A stretch of 64,000 bases of DNA, taken from Scilla litardierei (Eukaryota; Streptophyta; Magnoliopsida; Asparagales; Asparagaceae). This document shows positions 34,013 through 47,205 of the stretch, piece after piece. Under the pieces are notes generated by a model. That model ran no database searches, was not told the DNA's origin, and saw only the letters and a list, made by a program, of their open reading frames with translations. Position numbers and translations under genes: made by a program. The stretch spans positions 2,495,878-2,559,877 of the forward strand of contig CM061139.1 of the NCBI GenBank assembly GCA_030789695.1. The letters are read 5' to 3'. How positions within the stretch are numbered: the stretch's first letter is position 1; every line of letters begins with the position of its first letter.

Positions 34013-34234
34013 GTGAGGCGGCGGTCCCCGACCTTTTGCGTAATTGGCGACACGTCAACTCCGTCGGGATTTTAAGTAAAGACAATAAAAAGATTGCGTT
34101 TGTACTCTCATGAGTCCTGTCGGACCGGTACATTTGGAGGAAACGGAAAAGAGGAAATGAAGCTAAACAGAGGGCTGTAAAACTGGATAACTCCCTCATA
34201 CTAGGCTGCCGCCGGGGGAAGAGTCGTTGCCTGC

Positions 34235-35869
34235 TCACTCTATGATGCGGAGGGGGCCTTGGATGGCGTTGATCTTCTTCCCCTTATCCGGCTGCGTGGA
34301 GGTCCCTTCTCTGTAGGCCGGTTCGTCGGCTTGATTCCTGGCGTGCCCTCGGCTCATCAGCTTCTCAATGTCTCTCTTCAGATGCCAGCAATCTTCTGTG
34401 TCATGGCCATCGTCCTTATGGTACTTACAGTACTTCTCCCGGTTCTTCCCGCCTCTTTTAGCCTTCGGTGGAGGGCGATCAGCTCGCTCTTCCTTCTGTA
34501 CTTGGGCGAGAATGGCGTCTGGGGTGGTATCTCTCGTGCTTTCTCCCCGCTACCTGTTCCTCTGCCTCTTCTCGGTCCGGTACCCTTCGGGGCTAGCTCG
34601 TCCGCCGTCGCCACGCTTGGTCCCTCGAGCGGTTTTTCCTGCATCCTCGGCCAAGGCCTCCTCAGTCAGCATGAAGCGCTCGGCCCTTGCCATGATCCCG
34701 GGGAGGTCCTTTGGGGGGTCGGTGTGTAGGGACTTCTTGAGGCCCCTGTGGCGAAGCCCTTTCTTAAGAGCCGTCTGGACCACCAGGTCGGGTGGGTTGT
34801 TCACGTTCAGCCTTTCCGCATTGAAGCGGCGCATGAACTGTCGGAGTGGCTCGGCCGGGCCTTGCACTATGTTGAACAGATGTTCAGCACCAGGCTTGAT
34901 CAGCCTCCCCGCCATGAACTGTTTGCAGAACAACTGGGCGAGTTGCTCGAAACTATCGATGGAGCGGCCGGGCAGGCTGTGGTACCAGATCCTCGCCGCT
35001 CCCCTGAGAGTTGAATAGAAGCCCCGGCAGAGCAGGTCATCGTCAGCTCCCTGGAAGGCCATGTCCCCCTCGTAATCCATCACGTGGTGCGCCGGGTCTC
35101 CTATTCCGTCGTACTTTCCCAGCACCGGGATCCTGAATCGAGAGGGGACCCTGGCGTCGGTTATTCTTCACGATAAGGGACACCGGTCCCCGTGGATGCC
35201 TCCGGGGATGTGGTATTCGCCTGTCTCCGGCTCGAGCGGGGGTGGAGGTAGCACCGGCGCCGGTGGGGCTGGCTCCGCAGCCTTCGCCACGCTGGGGGTC
35301 GGGCTGACCCGACGCTCCCGACTCCTCCTGCGGGAGCTCCTGCTCCGCCGTGATCGGTCTCTTGAGTGGTGTCGTTCGCTTCTCCTGCGGCGGGACGACC
35401 GTGATCGACGGGACGATGCCGTCATTGATTCGCCGTTCGTCCCTTCGGTCTCTCTTCGGCTTTTTTCACGATAGGGCGAGGAGGCTCGTGACCTCGCCTG
35501 ACGGGAGCCGGACCGCGTGAACCTACGCTCTGTGTTCGGTTTCCAGGTCCCGTGGTCGTCGACCACCGCGGACCGCAAGTGCGGGGGACCCCCCGCCCAT
35601 CGGTGGCTATCGTTCAATGCGCCTCCGTCGGACGGCGCGGGGCCGACAAGCTGCTGCACCGTCGCGACCAACGTCTGGAGGCTCGCATTGGTCTCCTGAG
35701 CCAGGGCACGGAGCTGTCCCTGTGTGGCCAGTTCTGAGCCGCCGGTCTCTTCGGTTGAGTGGGCGGGGTGGCCGTCGACGTGCGTGTCCTCGGGGTTGCC
35801 ATTAGATGCGCCATTCCCCTCCTCCGGGATGGGGGTCATGCGCTTCCTTCCATTGCTGGCTCGTGCCAT
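34235..35869 (-). pseudogene. gag of element E with two nonsense codons
   Basis: The ATG at 35869 begins MARASNGRKR and the frame runs 545 codons to a TGA at 34235-34237, interrupted by TGA at 35168-35170 and TAG at 34550-34552. The N-terminal third ends in a very Arg/Ser-rich RS-like stretch. After the first stop comes a retrotrans_gag-like capsid segment (LGKYDGIGDPAHHVMDYE; ARIWYHSLPGRSIDSFEQL; LRQFMRRFN). After the second stop a zinc-knuckle-like motif appears, YCKYHKDDGHDTEDCWHLK. Gag packages element RNA. This copy is either dead or needs readthrough. No protease motif follows: the frame ends at LRIIE and the minisatellite begins downstream. Confidence 0.85.
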
Positions 35870-35906
35870 TGTAGGTGTGGTTTGCTTCTTCGTGGGACAG
35901 TCTTCG

Positions 35907-35925
35907 GTTCCCACAGACGGCGCCA
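35907..35925 (-). other. Primer-binding site of element E
   Basis: The minus strand reads TGGCGCCGTCTGTGGGAAC, two bases inside the 5' LTR. The TGGCGCC core is common at this place in plant Ty3-gypsy elements of the Tat/Athila group. The exact tRNA is not assigned here. Confidence 0.8.
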
Positions 35926-35927
35926 GA

Positions 35928-36889
35928 TGTTTCAGAGTGTTTTCTCACTACAATGCGTTGACCGTGGAGAACCCGGTCAACGTGGTCAAGGGGCCCGCTT
36001 TGGGTCCCTCGGGGGCTTCGAATCGGTGCAGAAGGGGCGAGGGGAAGCCTCGGCCCTGGTTGAGACGCTCGGCCTCGGACAGACGTGCTCGGCCTCGGCT
36101 GGAAGGGGGACGAGGGGTAGCCTCAGTCGCCCGGGTAGATGCACGGCCGTCGGGTGGCGAGGGTGAGTCTCAGACCCGATTAGGACGCTCGGCCTCGGTA
36201 GGGCGTGCTCGGCCACGGAAGGCTGACGGTGAGGGGAAGCCTCACTGTCCGGTTGATCGAGTGGTCGGAGAGGGGCGAGGGGTAGCCTCGGCCCGTTGGT
36301 CTGTTGTCCACCTGCGTAGACGAGAAAGCTCGTCAGGGGGCCGGACCTTGGTTCCGGCCAAATCCCCTCCGATGCCTAAGTCAGATAGAGATCTGAGAAA
36401 GGAGGCCCGGCGGAGACGGTCCGACTCGTGAGGAGATCGTGACGGCGTCTCTCGACGCGAGCGGGGGAGGAAGGAGATGAATTGGGGGAACGAGGTCGTT
36501 GATGGAGTACCTTAGGTTTTGTTACCTGAGATGCGGTCCCTTTCTTCGTCCTCTTCCTAGCCCTTTTGTAGAGCCCCGGCGTAATCGCCTCTGTCCCACG
36601 TCCCACGTCCGCCATTGATCGTGCCCCATCAGTCCCCCCTCGCCGCCGCTCTCTCCGCCCTGCCAGCACCTCCCCATTATCGCTATTTAGTGGTCGCGCG
36701 TCCGGGGGAGTGGTTTTCGCAGGAGTGGGCGAGCGACCAACGGGTTATTGGGGCCGGTTCGGATCGACGTTCGAGAAGGTCCCTTGTAGGGCCTTTGTTG
36801 AATGGGCTTTGAGGACGCAGATGGGCTTTTGACCAGTAGTCGGGCTCCTGGGCTCGTGCTTTACGGGTCTCAGCCAAATAGGCGTAACA
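35928..36889 (-). mobile_element. Right (5') LTR of element E
   Basis: This 962 bp copy matches 29494-30455 apart from about nine substitutions (for example near 35963, 36106, 36220, 36454, 36533 and 36759). The TSD GCATC follows at 36890-36894. Confidence 0.95.
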
Positions 36890-36894
36890 GCATC

Positions 36895-39800
36895 TTATCT
36901 ATTTTTTTCACACCAATTTTTGCCATTCCATGTTGCATTATATTATATTATTTTATTTTATAATTCGATCTGTTTATTTCCATAGGAATCATGGATAGTG
37001 AAACAAAGTGTGGCGAGAGAAGCATGTTTGATGGCTGCGGCATTGAAACTCAACTATTTCCAAGGGATAAATTACTTTGAGGTCAAAACAAAAACTTACC
37101 TTGGCAAAATGCATGTTCACTTGGACATATCATACTAATGGTTGAAGGAAATTAACCATGTTGGTAATTTGGTTGAAGGAAATTTAATGATGATTTTGCT
37201 TTTTTTTTTAAATTTTATAATGTTAATTAGATTCTTGCTGGGTTGAATTCAAATGCAATTCAAAGTTGTGTGACTTCACTCCTTTTCTCTGCATTGGAAC
37301 TTCCTTTTCATTTTAAAATATCTTCCATTTCAATTCTTAAAATTTCATTTCTTAAAATTCTTCCATATATTTTAAAATATCTATGATTTTGCTGCCATGA
37401 GTTGTCATTTTTAGAGGATGACATGATGAACACTGAAATTTTGTCACTGAAAATACAAATGCATTAAGTAAAATTAAATTTTGACACATTTTGTTACATT
37501 TTGATACAGTTCATCCGGCATATGCTCTAAATGTCATTTTCATTTCAGGAAATGTCATTTGAGGATTTTTTCCAGAAATTTCAATTTCAGTTTAGGGTAA
37601 AGTTTAGGATATTTTCCAGAAATTACATGTTAAAGTTTGGGAACAAGGTTCACATGAAAGATAATGGTTTTGATAAAATAAATTACACGTTCAAAAGTTT
37701 TTGGTTGCATGCTTGAATCATTTGCTTGCATTCTTGAATCATTTGTGCTTGATGAATCATTTATGCTAGAATCATATCAAAATTTTTGCATGAGGCTTGA
37801 ATCATTTGGAGGGGAAATGCTTGAATCATATTCAAGCATGCAAGCAAGGAGATGTGCACTCCTGAAAAAATTTATTTCATATACCAATGTATTTACCAAG
37901 CATTGGTATTACCCAAACCCAATGTAATTACCAAGCATTCATGTTTGATATCATATTCAAATTCTGTAACTAAATCAATTTGAATATGAACTAAAACTAA
38001 AGCATTCGTGTTTTGATAACATACTGTCACTAAATCATTATATCAAGGGTAAGAGAATTTGAATACTGAAATTAAAGCATTAAAGCATTGCTTTTTTATC
38101 TGTTAAGTGTTCTTGACTATTTGTGTGATTTTTGTACTGGAAAAATTAAAGCATCCATGTTTGTACTGGAAACTAAATCATTGGTATTACCCAAACCCAT
38201 TGTATTACCAAGCATTCATAATCCAATTGTACTGGAAGTTAAGTATCCTGTTACTTATAATCAAGTTACTTTAGTTAAGTATCCTGTCCAAATTTTGCAT
38301 ATCCCAATTACATATCCAAATTTAGTTACGTATATCCTGTTAGTTAAGTATCCTGTCATTTAAGTTTTCAGTAAATGAAGTATTTGGGTATTTGGGTAAG
38401 TAAGTAAACTTCATTTACTCAAATTTACTTCATTTACCCCAAATACCCAAATACTCAAACAATACCCAATATGGGACCTGCTAATATGAAGTAAATGAAG
38501 TAAATTTACTGGCAACTTAAATTTACGTAACTGAAGTAAATTTAAGTAAATGAGGAACAACAAATTTGAGGACATGCTAAACTGAAAAACTAAAACAATA
38601 CCCAAATACTGAAAAGGATAATTTGAGGACCTGCTAATATGAGTGCAGTATTTTGAGGACCTGCTAATATTTTGAGGACCTGTCCAAATTACTCAAGTTT
38701 ATAGTGCAGTAGTACTCAAATTTTTGAGGACCTGCTAATATTTCAGTGCTAATATTGATTTTGAGGACCTGCTAATATTTTGAGCTCAATTTTGCTTTTG
38801 ACATCAAAATTAACAGTTTTTCAGTTTTGAGCAATATTACATTGTCTAATTTGGACATGCTAATTTGGACCTGCTAATTTGGGTATTGTTTGAGTGAGGA
38901 CCTGCATATTGATCAATATTACACCAAAATATTAGCATTTTTTCAATTTTGCTTTCAATTTTGAGCAATATTACATCAAAAGGAGTATTGAGCTCAAAAT
39001 TGGAAAGGATAGTGCAGTTTTTCAGTGCAGTTTATTGTTTATTGCTCAAAATACTGCACTATAAATTGAGGACCTGCTAATTTGAAAAGGATAATTTGAG
39101 TATTATTTGAGACTTTGAGTAATGACAACAATATAATTTGAGTATTGGTTTTGGACATGATATGCAATATAAACTTTTTGGACAGTATGTCAAATATTTT
39201 AATTTGAGTATTTGGACATGATGTGCAGGTCCTCAATACTAAAATTTGGCCAGGATATGTATTATAAACAGTTTAATTTGAGTATTAAGTATTGAGGACA
39301 GGATATGCAGGTCCTGAATATTTTAATTTCAGTATTGACATGATCAATTAGAAAAACAATATAATTTGAGTATTGACAGGAAACTGCAAAATTAGAGTTT
39401 GAATATTGAGTATTGAGTATTGAGTTTTGAGTTTTAATTTGAGTATTTGGACGGAATATTTGGACATGATATGCATTATAAACATCAAATATTTGGACAT
39501 GACCTGCATATTACCTCATACTCACAATTTTGCAATATTTGTGGGTATATAGTGCAATATTGTGCAATTTCAGAACATTAGTGCAAATTGACCCAATTTC
39601 AGTGAGTGTAATATTGTTCTGACCCAAACTTTATAATGCAAATTGACCCATATTGTAATGCAAAATTAACAGTTAACTGAATTTTGTATTATAAGTTTAA
39701 ATATTTGTTCAGAACATATACTCACACTATGCTCTGATAATTGACAGGATTGTGAGTATATGTTCTCAATTTTAAGTATTTTGCAATGGGTCAATTTCAG

Positions 39801-41264
39801 TGGAATTGACAGAATTTGCTCTGACCTGAATGTTTTTAACAAGATTTGCAATGGCAAAAATTTTTGACTTGAGTTTAGTGAAAAATGAGTTCCAACCTGA
39901 GTATATTACCATTGCAATTAGAGTTCCAACTCACAATTTCTGATAAAATGAGTTCCAACCTGAGTATATTGCAAAAAAATTTTGCTCTGCTATTTTTGGA
40001 CAGGATTTACATTTCGAATTGGATATGCATTTGGAACTGGATTGCATATCAGAGAAATTTGACAGGATATGCATCATGTCAAGAATTTCATTTGATTTCA
40101 GTTCCTGTGCATTTTATTTGAATGCCAACTTCTATTTGTGTTGAATGCCAACGTATCTGATCTTGATTTTTTCTATGGAAAGTAAAGAATTTGTTTTCTT
40201 CTAAGTTACATAGGAATGCCTTTCTTTTTTGAGGATTTAGTCCTTACTCCTATTGATTGTACTTTTAGTTGATGGACAAAATGTGGAAACAAACAAATGT
40301 AACTGATGAATAACCTTCTGCTACAAAACATATCATAAACATCTATATACAATTTTTGAGCACCTCTACTTCATATGGTATGCATTATCGTCTTCATGTC
40401 GCATGTCGAGTCTTTTCACCTTTGCACGATTCTATTCAATATTCTGCATATATCACAGAGCACATTGTTGATGTTGGGCAGCCAATATCATAAAAACTCT
40501 TTTTTTAATTTTTTTGGGAAATTTGTGTTTATAATTACTTTTCATAGCGGGAAAACTTCGAGTGACGAATATTTGTATTTTTTTGGAATTAAGAATGGAG
40601 TAAAAGCAATTTGGTACATTTTAGTTTCGTGCAAAATTAATATATTTAGTGATTTATTAATGTTTCTAATTAAATTGGATGGATAAATGGTCAGAATTGA
40701 GGCTGGAACGATCTCGAGGATGGTTATGCTTTTTGTACACAAGAAAAATGTGAAGGGTGTTAAGACTTCTATACTGGTTAAATGCCTCGCCATTGCGATG
40801 CACATGTAGTTGACGTTTTGAAAGGAGAACAAGGGACCATTTCATATCCAAATTATGTATGGCTATTGACTGGGTTATGTGGGTAAATTAAATTTGGTGT
40901 TGTTGTCCCCCTCATGTTTAGATCTTCTATTCTTTTTATTCTTTTTTATATTATGTTACATGTTGGGTTTTTCAGGTTGGATCATATGTTGTAGGCTGAA
41001 TACGTTGCAGGTTGAAATTCGGTGGTGTGTGAGAAAACGACTCTTGCAGGTTGGTTTTTTTATGTTTTCAATATTATTTTTGATCAAATGTTGAAAATAA
41101 TACAGTGAGCTATTTGGAAATTTCTTTTTTATGTTAAACAAGTTGGGATTTGGAGTAATAACTTGATGAACTACATATCGTCCCTTTAAATATGACTTCA
41201 AATTGAAGTAAGATTTTCTTTGTGATTCTTAATTTTTAGGGCCTCATATGCTTTATGTACTCCC
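36895..41264. mobile_element. AT-rich Helitron interior right of element E, no genes
   Basis: The stretch 37690-37850 repeats a GAATCATTTG word. The words GAGGACCTGCTAAT and GGACCTGCTAAT recur at least seven times between 38475 and 39075. TTGAGTATT words recur between 39080 and 39450. A strong foldback lies at 38379-38455. The part 40200-40870 is one copy of a diverged direct duplication. All open frames are short and carry no recognised domain. Confidence 0.6.
38379..38455. repeat. Perfect 18-base inverted repeat with partly paired loop
   Basis: Arms AGTATTTGGGTATTTGGG (38379-38396) and its exact complement (38438-38455) enclose 41 bases. These themselves contain GTAAGTAAA and TTTACTTCATTTAC words that can pair in part. 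Confidence 0.85.
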
Positions 41265-41800
41265 ATTTTTTTAGGAATACTCCCTTTTTGTGGAATTAGT
41301 CCTTATTCTTATTGATTGTACATTTAGTTGAAGGACGACATGTGGCAACAAACACCTGTAACTGATGAATAACCTTCTACTACAAAACATATCACCATAT
41401 ATATGATTTTTTTGAGCACTTTTACTTCATTTGGATGCATTATCATCTTCATGTCACATGTCAAGTATGTTCTCCTTTACACGATTCTATTTTTGAAATT
41501 ATGAATGGAGTAAAAGTTATTTGGAAAGTTTCAAGCAGAATTAGTATATTTAATGATTTATTAATGTTTTTAATTAAATTAGATGGAGAAGATAACGAAA
41601 TTGAAGACTAGAACGATCTCGAGGATGGTTATGCATTTGTACACTAGAAAATTATGAAGGGTGAGATGACTCCTATACTGGTTAAATGCCTCTCCATTGG
41701 TGAAGCACATGTAGTTCGCGTTTTGGGAGGAGAACAAAGAGCCATTTCATTTCCAAATTAAATATGGCTATTGGCTGCATTATTTATTTGTTTGTTTTAT
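40200..41800. repeat. Diverged direct duplication inside the Helitron-like element
   Basis: Copy 1 (about 40215-40875) and copy 2 (about 41275-41790) share long colinear phrases. Examples are ATTGATTGTAC, CTGATGAATAACCTTCT, GAACGATCTCGAGGATGGTTATGC and ACTGGTTAAATGCCTC. Copy 2 lacks about 100 internal bases. No gene is recognised in either copy. Confidence 0.85.
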
Positions 41801-41879
41801 TTTTTGATTTTTTCCCTGAAGGAGTTATGTTGGTTGGTCTACTTTTCTATTTTTGCTTATCAAGTGTCAAGGATTACTT

Positions 41880-43700
41880 ATCGGATTGAGATAACAAGAG
41901 TAAATACGGAGAGATGTATAAGAATTTGCAAGGGTTTGTGGACAATCTGAATGCGTGGATTTTCAACCAAATAGAGCCCAGAGTGGAGACCTCTTCATCT
42001 CGAAGCAAGTAAAAGATGAACCCTTAATCTGTGACATGACTTTGTGAACTTTCATTTAGTCTTAAAACAACTATGCTATGATCCATACAATGTAAAATTA
42101 AAAATCTTAATTCTGTTTAACATTCAACAGAGTCAACACTTTAAGATCAACTTTTTAGTTGGTTTAGAGCACTATTGAAACATGTGGAAAATTAGGTATT
42201 GGTGGATTCTTCATCTTTTTGGAGCTTCCATATTATCATCTCTCCATCAATGCATATTTTCATCCTCATTTTTGCTTTAGCATGCTATTAAAGGTTGCAA
42301 GCAAATATAGAATATCGTTTTCATATTCAACTTTGTATACGATTTTTGAATACAAATATCCGTATTTGTCTGATTTGTATATCCGTATTTGTCATATTCA
42401 TATTCAACTTTGTATACTGTAAATTCTCAAAAATATAGGTACTGTTGTTGTTCACATGCAACAAGTTTGCCATTGTAGCAGGAGTTGGAAAGCGTGCATG
42501 ATCTGACGAATGAAATGGTGCAAATGCATCAAGAAATTAGTGACATAAACAGGTGGTGGAGAGTTGCATGAAGTGACATGCAAGATTGCATGACTTATCA
42601 CAGAAGAGGTTTCTTCTTCAATCCCTCAATCGGGTGAGTATTTGAAGTTTTTATATGACATAACAAGTTTCGGACATAATGTATTACCGGGCAAAAAAGT
42701 TCTATTTTGGGATTGGACTATAATAATTTCTTTTTAAAAAATGGGCATGAGTAAATTTTTCGTAGAGCTATTAGAAGTACAAGTCATCTGATATACGTCA
42801 AAATGTTAGTTTTTAACAATATGGTAAATATTTGTGAAATGCATTTTGAGATAAAGCCATTTTGTAATAACGTAGAGTGAAATGCCTGAAATTTGGTTAT
42901 GGGTCATAATAATTTTTGCAGTACTGTCTGATGAACTCAAATTTACTTGGAATTTTATCATTATTGATCTTGCTGCTACCTCTTATGATCATTTTATTCA
43001 TATTAAAACTCTTATATCTTCGTCTTTTACAAATTTTCTTGGAAAATAAATCACTCACTAAATTTTTTTTACATATATGACTAAAATAGGGTCCATGGAC
43101 AAATCCAAATATATGTATCAAACATGAATGAAATCTTTTCCAAATTAGAAGAATCTCCCGGAGAAATCTAACACAATCAATATTTATAACAGTATCTATC
43201 TATATATATATTGACGCAAGTATATATAGACACCAGTTCTCTGTTTTCTTTAAGACTTCTATATTGCTATTCATTTATATTTGTCTGATTTGTATATGAG
43301 TTTACTTTTTAGCTCTGCTGGTTGGTAGAAATTATGGGTGCAGGTTGAGGAATATTGCTTTACATTTCCATGCTTGACTTAAGATAAATTGACGAGATGG
43401 TCTTCAACGACCCTCAGATTGAGCTGATGTGCATCACCTCGGGATCAAAGCGCTGCGAGGCTGACCCGGCGCTTTGACGCTACTGAATAGAAGGTGATTC
43501 TATTTACACATTCATATACGTATTCATATAGACTTCCATTTGATGTTATTGCCCAATAGATGTATGTTGTGAAATTAATTTATTGATATAATGCAGCTTT
43601 ATTATTGAATTGATTACTGCAATGTTTTTGCAGACTCAGCATAAGAACGCGGATGATGTACTTTCTGTATATAAAGAAGTCCTATACAAGGTGTGTAGAG
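41880..43700 (+). other. Exon-like fragments, possible captured gene pieces
   Basis: Three short segments stand out from AT-rich surroundings. 41914-42012 reads MYKNLQGFVDNLNAWIFN and so on to a stop. 42482-42552 has an AG before it and AG|GTGGTG after it and reads ELESVHDLTNEMVQMHQE and on. 43634-43690 lies between TTTTTGCAG and GTGTGT and reads TQHKNADDVLSVYKEVLYK. A GC-richer piece at 43400-43490 may be a fourth. They could be exons of one captured gene, but I do not recognise it. Confidence 0.35.
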
Positions 43701-46700
43701 CCATGGACTTTTTACTTCTCTTTATGAGGTTTTGGTTGGCTTTATAATACTTGAACTAATGTAGTTGTTGCTATCTCTTTATGAGGATATAATATTTTTG
43801 ATTATTGTTAGGCAGTGCAATAGCTAATTGATTCGGCCATGAAATCAATGATACTATAACTAAATTTTTTAATCGTTGGTTTTCATGATGTAAGCAACAT
43901 TCGACGAGTCCCTGATCATTGGGTGTGTAATGTCTGTGCTTTTTGTTCTGATTGTTATCAGGATAAAATCGCTTCTCTATAGACCAATTAATATTTTTTA
44001 ACATACTCATAGGAGGTGTTTGTAGGTTCCAGCAGTAACGAGAGCCTTCTTTTCAATTTGTTGGATTTTAAACTTGATGCTGCTGATCTCAGGAGTTTTG
44101 TTTGGTTCCTATGAGGCCTTTCCAGTGAACATGATGCAATTAAAAGCATGGTAAATTGTTTGTAAAAATGTGATGTCTTGATCCTTCCTGCAATTATGCT
44201 GTAGTTATGTGCTTAAGAATGTATTAAAAGATAGAAGTATCCTTCAAGCATGTGGTGTTTGCTATTTCAACACTTTCTACTCAAGGAGAAGAAACCATGG
44301 TTCCCAACATGGATGCCTCCAGACTCGCCTCATGTTCGAGGAAGAATCAACCTCTTCTTGATTTATCTCCTGTTTATGTATTTATTTTTTGGGCTGAGAT
44401 CTGATGCAGGTAACCCCATCTTCTCGATCTGCTATTTGATCTTTGTTCTTGGATCTTTATTGATTTCATTTGATCTTTGTTCTTTCCTTCTTTTTCTCAG
44501 CCAGCTTAATCTGCAATTCATTTGCAATTCAACACAAACTTTAAAAAAGGTACACAAATCTGCAATTCAATTTGACCCATTGTTTGAAAAAAAAATCGTC
44601 ATTAGCTTCTATTTTTTGCAATCCACTTTGCAATTCATTTTGATCTGCAATTCATTTATTTATTTGTTTGTGTAAATTTCTATTTTGATTGGTTCAATTC
44701 TATTTGAATATTAGAATATTTTATTTTGATATGTAATTCTATTTGATTGGTTCAATTCAGTTGCTTTAAATTTTATAATCTTCCACGTGAGTTTACAACA
44801 GTTCCATAAGTGAAAAAATTTTCTTCAACCAAATCATCATTACATTCTCTATGTTAAAGCCATGAAATTAGTCTCCAGCAACAAAGATGTTTGGTTGCAA
44901 CATACAAAAAATATGTGGAGTTATATCAAGAAAATGGACTTGAAATCCATAGGAGATCAAGCCATGTGAATGATCATGATGTGGAACTACATACAGTTAC
45001 ACATAAAGATGTAGAGTTACTACATGATAATACCTCTGATTGTCCAACAAGAAGAGCATATGACTACATTAAGAAATTATCCAAACGTCAATACATGAAG
45101 TGATTACAACAATACCCAAAAACCCAAAAACGATACCCAAAAACGAACCCAAAAACGAACCCAAAAACGATACATGAAGTGATTACTTTTGCTGATGACA
45201 ACAATACCCAAAAACGAACCCAGCGAATAATACACGAAGAATCTCTTATAATACATGAAGTGATTACTTTTAATTTAATTTTTAAATCTGTCATATGCAT
45301 ATGACCTTGGATTATGATCATTCTGCCATAAGCATTTTTTGATCATTTTTAATTTTGTCATATGCATTTTTGATCATTTGATATGCCCATTCCTTTCAGC
45401 TTCTTATCCCCTTTGATTTCCCTGTGTCAAAATGCTGACATACTGAGAAAATTGTGTTGATGCTTACTACTGTATGCTTTGCATTTTATCTCTATAGGAT
45501 CTCTTCACTTTCAATGTTAATGTAGACAACTTATTCTTGATACAATGGAATGGTACTGGACAGTTCCACTTTTGCTGCTTTAACTGCTTTCACAGGCTAA
45601 CATTCTTCCAGTTTCAATGCTATTGTATGCATACATGCATGTTTCAATCTTATGATTGTATTCTTATGCCTGCAAGCAGTTTTGCAAAAAAGACTTGATC
45701 AGTTTCAGAAGCTGAAGTCTTTTAATCATAATATTTTTACTGATTCTGATGTGTGGTAGGTGATCTTGGGCATATATTTCAAAAGTATCCCCAATTCTAC
45801 TTTGCTCTCACTTTCTGAAACAATAAAGATCAACCTTTGAACTCAGGATTTATTGCATTTAGAGGCACCGCACCGCAGGTGGAATGCTAAAGTTGGTCAT
45901 CATGTTTCTTCTTACAACCTCATTTTCTTTCTTTTTTAGTTGTTATTTTTTATGTGAATCTGGAATTTGCAATAGCTCATCACTTTGTGACTACAGGGCA
46001 AATATCATCTCAAAATATATGAAGGCTTCCCGCATGCTTGGGATCAGTTAGCCCTTGCATTTGTTGTAAAGTTTCATATAGAATTAGCTGTAAAAAGATT
46101 TGGCAAATCTTGAATCTGTTGTAATAAGATTTGCTGTAAAAAGATTTCAAAAGTTTCGTATAGAATTTGCTGTAAAATATAGCCCTTGCATCGGTTAACC
46201 CTTGCATCTGTTATAAAGTTTCATATAGAATTTGCTGTAAAGTTTCATCTGTTGTAAAGTTTTATTTGGCAAGCATGAAGCTTTCTCAATTGAAGCCAAT
46301 GGTGTGTCAATACTTTTCTTGCCATGTTTGGTTTATAACTGGACACCATAAGAGGGTGCCGGGCAGTTTCATGGCATGCCATTGGATGCACAGGTTACAC
46401 TATTTCAGCTTGCAACCATATTCTATACATGTAGACTGTATGTATATGTTTCTTATCTTTGTTTTGGGAGTGGTTGGTAGGTTTCTGAATTTGTTGGGGA
46501 TCTTAAGGCTGGCATTTGGTGTGTTTTTGTTTTGGCTGTGTGCTAAGGAACCATTGTGGAAGCTGGGTTTGATTGGGGAGTGAAGGAGAAGTGCCCTTTT
46601 CAATTATTTCAGCATTTGAGGGGGGAATGTGGAGAAAGTTGGGATTTTGGAATGTGGGGTTTTTTGTTCGTTGTTGATGATGAAGTGATTTTGGTTTTAG

Positions 46701-47192
46701 ACATGTCACCCTCAAAGTGCAATGTATGTATTTCAATGTGTTCAAATTTCAGATCTCTAGAACAAATGCATATCAATTGATATCAGAACAAATTCATTGG
46801 CAATGTGTTCAAATGAGTTCAAATTTCAAACACTTAGTTGATATGCATTTCATTTGATTTAGTTGATGTGCATTTTAACATCTCAGCCATATCAAACTTT
46901 TGATGCTGGCACATTTCTATTTGTATGAAATTCCAATTTGTGTTGACTCTGCCTCAATGAAATCTTTTGAATGCCATTTTGTGAAATTCACTGTTTAAAT
47001 GAGTTAAATTTGTGTTGTTCTAGGTGTAAATTCATTTTGATACAATATGCAATTTGTGTTGGTATGGAAATGAGTCCAATTTGTGTTGATCTGGGTGTTA
47101 ATACAAGTTGATATGCATTCTGGGTGCAACATATCAGTTGAACTCATATGTTAAAAATATTCAGGATATGCATTGTTAGCTAATTCATTAAA
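43701..47192. mobile_element. AT-rich Helitron interior with short repeats, no confident genes
   Basis: Repeated words include TGCAATTCA (44510-44660), AACCCAAAAACGA (about 45111-45215) and AGTTTCATATAGAATT with GCTGTAAAAAGATTT (46060-46265). Open frames at 44891-45103, 44250-44675 and 46266-46583 are short, have no domain I recognise and lack supporting splice context. Confidence 0.5.
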
Positions 47193-47205
47193 ATGATTAG
47201 TGCAG

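Larger units (their letters stand above)
29494..36889 (-). mobile_element. Gag-only Tat-like Ty3-gypsy element E with an antisense gene
   Basis: LTRs of 962 bp lie at 29494-30455 and 35928-36889 and differ at about nine sites by eye. They begin TGTTTCAGAGTG and end GGCGTAACA. The TSD GCATC is at 29489-29493 and 36890-36894. The PBS (35907-35925) and PPT (30456-30469) fix the orientation as minus. The internal region carries gag on the minus strand and a spliced gene on the plus strand, separated by a 90-base minisatellite. Protease, reverse transcriptase and integrase are absent. Antisense ORFs and 3' minisatellites are known in the Tat lineage; the gag-plus-antisense-only arrangement makes this a non-autonomous derivative. 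Confidence 0.93.

Noticed and set aside
46266..46583. Membrane protein gene
   Set aside because: Short hydrophobic frame without homology, start context or flanking exons; inside AT-rich Helitron sequence.
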